A DNA stretch of 6,709 bases, taken from the NCBI GenBank assembly GCA_937877535.1, contig CALFJF010000002.1:1-6709 (forward strand), read 5' to 3'. The stretch comes from an uncultured Treponema sp. (GTDB lineage Bacteria; Spirochaetota; Spirochaetia; Treponematales; Treponemataceae). Positions 1 to 5,508 of the stretch are shown in pieces (positions within the stretch are counted from its first letter, which is position 1; each line of letters opens with the position of its first letter). A model generated the notes under the pieces. It was not told the DNA's origin. It saw nothing but the letters and a program-made list of their open reading frames with translations, and did not search any database. Made by a program: the position numbers and the translations under genes.

Positions 1-1879
1 TTCCCAATTCTTCTATAATATCGTTCAGCGTGGTTTCGCCGACATTGTATTTTTCGATGAGCGTTTTTTTCAAATCGGCGGGAACTTGCTTGCCTTCTTT
101 GACGAACGAAAGAACCTCGCGCGCGACATCGTAATTCTCAGGGTGAACCCAAGTGTTGTCGAGCGGGTCAGAGCTTTCGGCGATTTTAAGGAAGCCCGCG
201 CACTGCTCGAACGCTTTTGGTCCTAAGCCTGGCACTTTTTTGAGTTCTTCGCGGCTCGTGATTTTGCCGTTCTGGTCTCGGTAGGCGACGATTTTTTTTG
301 CCGTGCTCATGTTGATTCCAGAGACATATTTTAAAAGCATGTACGAAGCCGTGTTCAAATTCACGCCGACCTGATTCACCACGCGACCGACGACTTCATC
401 AAGCTGTTCGGCGAGTTTTTTCTGATTGACATCGTGCTGATACAAGCCAACGCCGATTGCTTTCGGGTCGATTTTGACAAGTTCTGCGAGCGGGTCTTGC
501 AAGCGGCGACCCATTGAAATCGCTCCTCGAATCGTCAAATCAAGCTCAGGGAATTCTTCGGTTGCCACGGGCGAAGCCGAATAGACAGACGCGCCCGACT
601 CATCGACCACCGTGTATTTGACATCTGCGTCCGCGTAATTTTCAGAAATCACCTTGCTCACAAGAGCCTGAACTTCGGGGCTGCCCGTTCCGTTTCCCAC
701 GGCGACCACCTGAATGTCGTACTTGTCAATCGCCTCGTTCAAAAGATTGTAAGACTCATCGGGATTCTGCACTTGGAAAATCTTAAAGTAGCCGAGATAT
801 TTTCCGGTTTCGTCAAGAGCGGCGCATTTCGTTCCCGTTCGGATTCCGGGGTCGATTCCCAAAACGCGGCTTCCTTTAATCGGCTGAGTCATCAGAAGAT
901 TCTTCAAATTCTCGCTGAAAATGCCGATTCCGTGGTCGTCAGCCTCGTCCGTCTCATCGCTTCGGATTTCGCGCACGACTGCTGGCGAAAGAAGGCGAAC
1001 CAAGCCGTCCTCAATCGCCTCGCTGTGATATTTGTTCGAGATTTTCACTTTTTTCTGCAATAGGGAAACAGCGTCGTCCACGGGAACATCAATCGTCACG
1101 CTCAAAGCGTTCTCCCGCTCGGCGCGGTTAATCGCCAAAATTCGGTGCGGCTTAACCTGATTTAAAGGCTCGGTGTAATCCCAGTACATTTTGTAGGTGG
1201 AAGTGTTCTCGGCGACAGTCGCGTCCTGACCTTCGGGAACGATTCCCTTTGTCTGAATCGAGCCAGCCGACATATACAAATCGTGGACTGCGACACGGTT
1301 TTCTGTGTCTTGGCTCGTTCGCTCGGCGATGATGTCCTTTGCGCCCTGAATCGCGTCTTTTGCGCTTTCGACATTGAGCGCGGAATCTTCGTTGTCGGTC
1401 TTGATGTATTTTTCGGCTTCCGCCTCAACCGAAGCGTCGTCGTTCTCGCCCGCGATAAAATCCGCAAGCCCTTCCAAGCCTTTTTCGGCGGCGACCATTC
1501 CGCGGGTCTTCTTCTTTTTCTTGAACGGCGCCCACAAATCTTCAAGCTCGGTGAGCGTTTTTGCGTTCATCGCGGCGTTGTAAAGGCTTTCCGTCAGTTT
1601 TCCCTGCGCGAAAATGCCTTTTACGATTTCAAGGCGGCGTTCTTCGAGATTTTTATATGATTTGAACAAGTGGTCGCAATCCGTGACCTGCACTTCGTTC
1701 AAGTTGTCGTGCTTTTCTTTTCTGTAACGAGAAATGAAGGGAATCGTGCATCCCTCATTCACCAGACTGATAACCGCGCTGACCTGCTGAACTCGGATAT
1801 TCAGTTCCTCAGCGATTCTTTTCATGATTTCGACTTCGTTCACAACGAGCGCGTCGATTGATTCCTGTGTAAATTCCAT
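1..1879 (-). CDS. tex: Tex, RNA-binding transcription accessory protein (3' end of gene outside window)
   Basis: Tex is a cytoplasmic nucleic-acid-binding protein related to eukaryotic Spt6. The frame is open from the ATG at 1879 to the window edge, 626 codons without a stop. The N-terminal helical region includes the motif NEGCTIPFISRYRKE (about residues 43-57), then LEDLWAPFKKKKKTRG. The YqgF/RNase H-like domain begins near residue 335 with VLGIDPGIRTG (Asp343) and continues through RRLQDPLAELVKIDPK and GVGLYQHDV (to about 484). Helix-hairpin-helix segments follow: GVNLNTASYMLLKYVSGIN (about 503-521) and KKVPGLGPKAFEQCAGF (about 547-563). Family members are usually 720-780 aa, so roughly 100-150 residues, including the S1 RNA-binding domain, are missing at the left edge. 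The ATG at 1890 is in another frame, so 1879 is the start. There is no Shine-Dalgarno sequence before it. The gene is divergent from the lipoprotein gene. Identification is very secure; the cellular role is poorly defined even in studied bacteria. Confidence 0.96.
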   Translation of the reverse strand, partial: MEFTQESIDALVVNEVEIMKRIAEELNIRVQQVSAVISLVNEGCTIPFISRYRKEKHDNLNEVQVTDCDHLFKSYKNLEERRLEIVKGIFAQGKLTESLYNAAMNAKTLTELEDLWAPFKKKKKTRGMVAAEKGLEGLADFIAGENDDASVEAEAEKYIKTDNEDSALNVESAKDAIQGAKDIIAERTSQDTENRVAVHDLYMSAGSIQTKGIVPEGQDATVAENTSTYKMYWDYTEPLNQVKPHRILAINRAERENALSVTIDVPVDDAVSLLQKKVKISNKYHSEAIEDGLVRLLSPAVVREIRSDETDEADDHGIGIFSENLKNLLMTQPIKGSRVLGIDPGIRTGTKCAALDETGKYLGYFKIFQVQNPDESYNLLNEAIDKYDIQVVAVGNGTGSPEVQALVSKVISENYADADVKYTVVDESGASVYSASPVATEEFPELDLTIRGAISMGRRLQDPLAELVKIDPKAIGVGLYQHDVNQKKLAEQLDEVVGRVVNQVGVNLNTASYMLLKYVSGINMSTAKKIVAYRDQNGKITSREELKKVPGLGPKAFEQCAGFLKIAESSDPLDNTWVHPENYDVAREVLSFVKEGKQVPADLKKTLIEKYNVGETTLNDIIEELG

Positions 1880-1888
1880 AGTGAAATC

Positions 1889-1894
1889 ATTCTA
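1889..1894 (-). promoter_or_regulatory. candidate -10 element of tex
   Basis: The minus strand reads TAGAAT here, five of six matches to TATAAT. The normal start point would be about 1882, leaving a leader of about 3 nt before the ATG at 1879. The sequence 17 bp upstream (TTCCGT) is a poor -35 match, so this rests mainly on the -10 and on the absence of a ribosome binding site. Confidence 0.35.
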
Positions 1895-2024
1895 GCGAAA
1901 AACGGCAAAAAACGGAATCAGCGTACAGAGCGATTTTTGGGCAGAAAATGTACAAAGATTGAGCAAAAAACGCGAAAGTTGCGCCACGCTGAAACTTTTA
2001 TCGACATTTTTTTTCGCCGAGGAC

Positions 2025-2052
2025 TTGCGCGAATAGTTTTTTTTTGTAGAGT
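2025..2052 (+). promoter_or_regulatory. candidate sigma-70 promoter of the lipoprotein gene, with T9 spacer
   Basis: A -35-like TTGCGC (2025-2030) and a -10-like TAGAGT (2047-2052) are separated by 16 bp. The spacer contains a run of nine T (2037-2045). Transcription would start near 2059, giving a leader of about 22 nt that includes the strong ribosome binding site. Both hexamers are imperfect, so the call is moderate; a second T-run (2007-2014, eight T) lies just upstream. Confidence 0.4.
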
Positions 2053-2067
2053 GATTCAACTTTTTTT

Positions 2068-2074
2068 AAGGAGG
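2068..2074 (+). promoter_or_regulatory. strong Shine-Dalgarno site that fixes the lipoprotein start
   Basis: AAGGAGG lies 6 nt before the ATG at 2081. It decides the start: the frame stays open upstream to 1937, but that extension would put 48 residues in front of an ordinary lipoprotein signal peptide. It also contrasts with metF and tex, which have no such site. Confidence 0.9.
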
Positions 2075-2080
2075 ATTTCT

Positions 2081-2596
2081 ATGAAATCAATCAAAAAACT
2101 GTTTGCGGCAACGGTTGCCGTCCTCGCGCTCGGATTTGGCTTTGCTTCTTGCTCCGATGATGACGAAGAAGAAATCAAAACCGTGGCGACTTTTTACGGC
2201 ACAGCAAATGAAGACGGAGTTTACACGGAAGATGGCGCAAGTGTTGACGTGTCAATCACAATAAGCATTACCGCAACATTCTACAACAATGGAGAATACA
2301 AAATCGACCAAAACGCAAGCGGGGTTGTAAAAGCCGATTCCGCAAAGGGACTTTATTCAATGGATGGAACGATTGAAATCGGAACGTACACGGGCGACCC
2401 GTCAAAAGACGGCACAATCAAAACAAAGACAACGCAAGAATATGACGACGACTCTGAAAAACTCGTTGCAGTAAAAAATGCAACGGAAGATTCGTTTGAA
2501 ATCAAAAATGGAGCCGTTACGCTCAACTTAAATGAAGATGGCGAATTTAACGACTTTGGAATCAACGATTTTAATATCACGCTGAAACGCCAGTAG
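2081..2596 (+). CDS. small lipoprotein of unknown function
   Basis: This 171-aa protein is predicted to be exported by Sec and lipid-anchored. A type II signal peptide is clear: MKSIKK, a hydrophobic core (about residues 7-20), then the lipobox F21-A22-S23-C24, with Cys24 as the lipidation site. The mature protein begins with an acidic tether (SDDDEEE). About 140 polar residues follow, rich in Thr, Asp, Gly and Asn with alternating hydrophobic positions, suggesting an all-beta domain, perhaps lipocalin-like; that fold is inference only. No catalytic motif or cysteine beyond Cys24 was seen. The gene is monocistronic, with its own promoter and ribosome binding site and a terminator 21 bp after the stop. 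Whether it faces the periplasm or cell surface cannot be read from the sequence. Small lipoproteins of this style are common in Treponema. I do not recognise the family. Confidence 0.9.
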   Translation: MKSIKKLFAATVAVLALGFGFASCSDDDEEEIKTVATFYGTANEDGVYTEDGASVDVSITISITATFYNNGEYKIDQNASGVVKADSAKGLYSMDGTIEIGTYTGDPSKDGTIKTKTTQEYDDDSEKLVAVKNATEDSFEIKNGAVTLNLNEDGEFNDFGINDFNITLKRQ

Positions 2597-2617
2597 TTTT
2601 TCCGAATACGTCCAATC

Positions 2618-2651
2618 AAAACGGTTTCCTTTTGGAAACCGTTTTATTTTT
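2618..2651 (+). terminator. intrinsic terminator of the lipoprotein gene
   Basis: There is a perfect 12-bp stem, AAAACGGTTTCC (2618-2629) with GGAAACCGTTTT (2634-2645), a TTTT loop, and a T-rich tail ATTTTT. The flanking A and T runs make it potentially bidirectional, but no minus-strand gene ends here. Confidence 0.93.
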
Positions 2652-2713
2652 CGATTTTCAAGTCCAAAATCTCGTATTTGAAAAAAGACCTGTTTTATAA
2701 AAAAAGCGGGTGG

Positions 2714-2850
2714 TGTTACAGAAAGTCTGCTGAGAGCGGTGGTTGAGTAGACCGAAGGTCGTATCGAAACCACCGTAGCGTAAGAAGATGGTGGTTTCGA
2801 CAAGCTCAACCACCGCATATTGCTTACAGGTCAGCATACATTTTGTAACA
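2714..2850. repeat. 137-bp MITE-like element with 20-bp imperfect terminal inverted repeats
   Basis: The left end (2714-2733, starting TGTTACAGAAAG) and the reverse complement of the right end (2831-2850, starting TGTTACAAAATG) match at 17 of 20 positions. Between them lies a second nested set of inverted repeats (2736-2816). There is no open reading frame of its own and no obvious target-site duplication at the edges. The size, nested palindromes and position between a terminator and a promoter fit a non-autonomous mobile repeat. I have only one copy in view, so multicopy status is not shown. The 62 bp before it (2652-2713) are AT-rich with nothing recognisable. Confidence 0.65.
2736..2816. 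repeat. REP-like inverted pair forming a three-way-junction hairpin
   Basis: The outer arms GCGGTGGTTGAG (2736-2747) and CTCAACCACCGC (2805-2816) pair perfectly over 12 bp. Inside, TCGAAACCACC (2764-2774) pairs with GGTGGTTTCGA (2790-2800), and GACC-GAA-GGTC (2750-2760) makes a small hairpin. Each half can instead fold alone, because GGTGGTT and AACCACC occur in both. The two halves share their ends but have different loops (GAGTAGACCGAAGGTCGTATCGA-type versus GAGCTTGTCGA-type). Short palindromes of the form GGTTGAGCTTGTCGAAACC recur in several bacterial genomes as REP-like repeats; that comparison is from memory. Confidence 0.75.
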
Positions 2851-2868
2851 TCTCCAAAAAGCGTTCTA

Positions 2869-2881
2869 AACCGACTCGGTT
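2869..2881. promoter_or_regulatory. 13-bp palindrome upstream of metF, possible operator
   Basis: AACCGA-C-TCGGTT is a perfect 6-bp dyad around one base. It lies at about -57 to -45 relative to the predicted metF start point, a usual place for an activator site. It is not the MetJ box or a SAM-responsive leader. No regulator is identified. Confidence 0.35.
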
Positions 2882-2908
2882 GCGGTTATCTTTCAGTTTT
2901 TACCGCAA
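2880..2908. promoter_or_regulatory. inverted repeat TTGCGGT-N15-ACCGCAA across the metF -35 region
   Basis: The 7-bp arms at 2880-2886 and 2902-2908 are perfect reverse complements. They straddle the place where a -35 hexamer should be and end 2 bp before the extended -10. The repeat could be a repressor or activator site. It lies upstream of the predicted start point, so it would not be in the metF RNA from that promoter. Confidence 0.35.
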
Positions 2909-2910
2909 TT

Positions 2911-2919
2911 TGCTATAAT
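2911..2919 (+). promoter_or_regulatory. extended -10 promoter of metF
   Basis: TGCTATAAT has the TGn extension and a perfect TATAAT (2914-2919). No good -35 is found at 16-18 bp, consistent with extended -10 promoters. The last T of the hexamer is 7 nt before the A of the metF ATG, so the expected start point falls on or next to the start codon. Confidence 0.7.
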
Positions 2920-2925
2920 TTCCCC

Positions 2926-3807
2926 ATGAAAATCGCAGAAATCTTGAATCGCAAAAAAGTATCGCTCTCGTTTGAGGTGTTTCCGCCGAAAAAACAGGAC
3001 GCGCTTGAATCCGTTAAAAATACGGCGGTCGCGCTCGCTGATTTTAATCCTGACTTTATCAGCGTAACGTTCGGTGCGGGCGGCTCAACGCAAAATTACA
3101 CCGCCGAAATCGCTTCAGCAATCGAATCGCACGGAACGAGCGCGCTTGCGCATCTTACTTGTGTGCGCTCCACAAAAGAAACGCTCGAACACATCATCAA
3201 AAATCTCAAAGAAAAAAATATCTCGAATGTGCTTGCCTTGCGCGGCGACTTTCCGAAAGATTCCGTCGAGAGCGAAAATATTTTTCCGTCGGGATTCACC
3301 CACGCGAGCGACCTTGTGCCGCTCCTCAAAAAAGAAGACCTTTGCGTGGGCGGCGCGTGCTATCCCGAAGGACATCCCGAAAGCGCGAACCGTGACGCGG
3401 ACATCGAAAATCTCAAACACAAAGTTGACGCGGGCGTGGATTTTCTGACGACCCAGCTTTTTTTTGACAACGACATGCTCTATTCGTTCCTGTACCGCTT
3501 GCAGTCGGCGGGAATTCATGTGCCGGTTCTGGCGGGAATCATGCCGATTACGAACGCGAGCCAGGTGAGCCGAATGGTCGATTTGTCGAACGCGTACATT
3601 CCGCGGAAGCTCATGGCAATCTGCGACCGATTCCGAAACAGCCCCGAGGCGATGAAGCAGGCGGGAATCGCCTACGCCACCGACCAAATTATCGACCTCA
3701 TCTCGAACGGCGTGCGCGGAATCCACATCTACACGATGAACAAGCCCGAAATCGCGCGCGCGATAATCAGCAATGTGAGCGAGATTATTCGGGCAACGAA
3801 CGAGTGA
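2926..3807 (+). CDS. metF: methylenetetrahydrofolate reductase
   Basis: MetF is a cytoplasmic FAD enzyme that reduces 5,10-methylenetetrahydrofolate to 5-methyltetrahydrofolate, the methyl donor for methionine synthesis. The product is 293 aa, close to the 296 aa of the E. coli enzyme, and covers the whole TIM-barrel domain. Motifs in order: SFEVFPPK (residues 15-22, Glu17 matching catalytic Glu28 of E. coli), VTFGAGGST (47-55), LALRGDFP (103-110, Asp108 matching the flavin-contacting Asp120), GGACYPEGHPES (142-153), TTQLFFDND (175-183), GIMPI (204-208) and GIHIYTMNK (265-273). The frame stays open upstream to 2788, but that stretch runs through the repeat and the promoter, so the ATG at 2926 is preferred. 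No ribosome binding site precedes it (TTTCCCC). The gene stands alone, with its own promoter and terminator and no methionine-synthesis neighbour in the window. Confidence 0.97.
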   Translation: MKIAEILNRKKVSLSFEVFPPKKQDALESVKNTAVALADFNPDFISVTFGAGGSTQNYTAEIASAIESHGTSALAHLTCVRSTKETLEHIIKNLKEKNISNVLALRGDFPKDSVESENIFPSGFTHASDLVPLLKKEDLCVGGACYPEGHPESANRDADIENLKHKVDAGVDFLTTQLFFDNDMLYSFLYRLQSAGIHVPVLAGIMPITNASQVSRMVDLSNAYIPRKLMAICDRFRNSPEAMKQAGIAYATDQIIDLISNGVRGIHIYTMNKPEIARAIISNVSEIIRATNE

Positions 3808-3836
3808 CAAAACGTAAAAGTCGCATTATTTTTTGA

Positions 3837-3872
3837 CCAGTTCTGAAATTACCGTTTCAGAACTGGTTTTTT
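3837..3872 (+). terminator. intrinsic terminator of metF
   Basis: The 12-bp perfect stem CCAGTTCTGAAA (3837-3848) with TTTCAGAACTGG (3855-3866) has a 6-nt loop and six T (3867-3872). Two of those T belong to the stop codon of the convergent minus-strand gene. On the minus strand the hairpin is followed by A-rich sequence, so it is a poor terminator in that direction. Confidence 0.9.
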
Positions 3873-5508
3873 ATCTCCATTCGGAAAGCGGAATCCATTT
3901 TTTCTCGTCAAAAATGTCGGTGCTAATGTGATACGCGCGTTTTTTGTCGAGGACGAACGTTTTGTCATTTTGAATGTTGTTTGGATTCCAATCGTCGCAT
4001 TCCCAAACGTCAACGCCACCTTCTTTTTCTGCTTTCCACGGAACGTGCGTAAACGGATTTTCTGCGGGAACGTCAAGCCCCGAAATTTCAAAAAGCACTG
4101 CGTCAGCATTTGTCATAAAATCGTGGCTCGTTTTTAGTTCGCCATTTTCTCCAAAATCTTTTTCCAAAAGAAGAGCCGCGTAACGACCAGGCTCTCGCGG
4201 TTTTGAAAAATGCTGAAATTCTGGAATGCGAAGGTCAAAACCGTGGTCAGACACAATCACAATCCGCGAGTTATCCCACACTCCGCTCTTTTTCAAAAAA
4301 TCAAAAAATCGCCCGAATTCTTTGAAAGCCGCAACGTTTGCTTGATAGTGCATTTTTGTAAAATCGTCCATTTTTGAACAATATTCGCTCAAATGCGGCG
4401 CACTCATGGCGGGAACATCGCAAGATTCCGAAAGAAACGTACTCACGTCGTGCGCAACATCGGTGCAGATATATGTGAACGTGCCACTTTTTGCAGAAAA
4501 ATCCACACACTCGCCGAGGTAATGCAAACTCGAAATATTGTTGATAAACGCGCCCGTTCCGCCTTCAGCACGGCGACTTCGGCACAATCCGTTGAACGAA
4601 AGGCGAAAAAACGGCGGCAACGACTGAAGAATGGAAAAATTACGGATTTCTTTTCGCACGCGCTCATCGAGATTTTTTATCTTTTTTTCAAAAAATTTGA
4701 TTTCGCGCTTGTATTTTTCTGCGTATTTTCCTTGCGTCCAAATCTGCGCGATGTCGGCATTTTTTGTCAAAAGCGATTCGCCAGTCAAAAGATAATTTGG
4801 CCAGGGCGGATTTGTCAAAGATGCAGAAAAGCCCGCGTTTGCAAACGTCCTCGGAACTGCAAGCAACGCCTCGTTGTGCGTGTCTCGCAAAAGTTCATTT
4901 GTACGCTCGTTCATTTTTTCTTGCGTGTATTCGTAGCCACCGCTCATCGCAGGCGAGCCTGTTATTGTTGCCGTGGAAAAACTGACGCAATTCGGAAAGT
5001 ACGTAAATCCGTCAAATTGCTTTTTGACTTCTGGCAATTCTTCAAAAATGTGCGGAACAAACGAGCCGATTCCTCTGTCCAAAAACAAAACAATGACGTT
5101 TGGTTTTTCTTTTGAAAGATGATACACAGGCTCGATTTTGCCTTCTTCGTCGTAAAATTCTGCGAGATTTTCTGTATTTTGAAAGCCGCGATAGATTCGC
5201 ACCGAATTATACGCGCCTTGAGCCACGCTCCAAGTGCAAACGAACAACGAAATCGCACTCAAAAATCTCACCAGATTCAACCGAATTGCAAAAAAGACAA
5301 TCGTCAAAACGAGCAAAAAGAACAAAATCGGAAAAACGGAATATCGAAAAGAATAATCTCGGAAAATTTGCGGATTTTGGACGAAAAAATCGATGGAAAG
5401 GTCGCCGTACTTGTGGGCAAAAAGATATACGTTAGAAAGAGAAACCGAAAGAATCACGAACAATAAAAGGGCTACGAGCCGTTCAGAAAAAAAAATTATA
5501 CCCCCCCC
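3871..5508 (-). CDS. membrane-anchored sulfatase/LtaS-like domain protein, C-terminal part of a split YidC-like fusion
   Basis: This 545-codon frame resumes inside the G9 tract; it stays open upstream to 5637 only as a shadow of the YidC-like frame. It has no credible start: no Shine-Dalgarno site, and the first ATG lies inside the catalytic domain. Numbering as in the joined 908-aa protein, membrane segments lie at about 374-393, 421-438 and 445-461. An alkaline-phosphatase-superfamily domain starts with PNVIVLFLDRG (about 499-509, Asp507 a probable metal ligand). SFSTATITGSPAMSGGYEY follows (about 539-557), a likely nucleophile Thr region, then FTYICTDVAHDV (His716) and IVIVSDHGFD (Asp784, His785, metal ligands). 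This order fits enzymes that move phosphoglycerol or phosphoethanolamine onto envelope glycans or lipids, with the active site outside the membrane. The substrate is unknown. It would be expressed only if the upstream frame is corrected, or by reinitiation. Confidence 0.82.
   Translation of the reverse strand, partial: GGGIIFFSERLVALLLFVILSVSLSNVYLFAHKYGDLSIDFFVQNPQIFRDYSFRYSVFPILFFLLVLTIVFFAIRLNLVRFLSAISLFVCTWSVAQGAYNSVRIYRGFQNTENLAEFYDEEGKIEPVYHLSKEKPNVIVLFLDRGIGSFVPHIFEELPEVKKQFDGFTYFPNCVSFSTATITGSPAMSGGYEYTQEKMNERTNELLRDTHNEALLAVPRTFANAGFSASLTNPPWPNYLLTGESLLTKNADIAQIWTQGKYAEKYKREIKFFEKKIKNLDERVRKEIRNFSILQSLPPFFRLSFNGLCRSRRAEGGTGAFINNISSLHYLGECVDFSAKSGTFTYICTDVAHDVSTFLSESCDVPAMSAPHLSEYCSKMDDFTKMHYQANVAAFKEFGRFFDFLKKSGVWDNSRIVIVSDHGFDLRIPEFQHFSKPREPGRYAALLLEKDFGENGELKTSHDFMTNADAVLFEISGLDVPAENPFTHVPWKAEKEGGVDVWECDDWNPNNIQNDKTFVLDKKRAYHISTDIFDEKKWIPLSEWR

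Noticed and set aside
1975..1998. GAAAGTT/AAACTTT inverted repeat in the tex-lipoprotein intergenic region
   Set aside because: The stem is 6-7 bp, A/T-rich and without a proper T tail, so it is within chance for this AT-rich DNA.
1937..2080. 48-codon extension of the lipoprotein
   Set aside because: It would bury the signal peptide, and the perfect AAGGAGG lies exactly 6 nt before the ATG at 2081.
2736..2816. CRISPR array
   Set aside because: Only two copies in opposite orientation, with no regular spacers; it is a REP-like palindrome.
2788..2925. N-terminal extension of metF by 46 codons
   Set aside because: The extension reads through the palindromic repeat and the TATAAT, has no similarity to MetF, and would make the protein longer than the family.
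2652..2925. SAM riboswitch or T-box in front of metF
   Set aside because: No S-box or T-box conserved elements are seen, and the promoter lies so close to the ATG that there is no leader to hold one.
3115..3810. 231-aa minus-strand open frame
   Set aside because: It is antisense to metF, whose own frame shows every family motif. Its His/Arg/Val-rich composition is typical of a reverse-frame shadow.
4393..5115. 240-aa plus-strand open frame
   Set aside because: It lies antisense to the sulfatase-like domain, is full of Arg/Lys/Cys low-complexity sequence, and has no start signal. It is a shadow of the minus-strand coding region.
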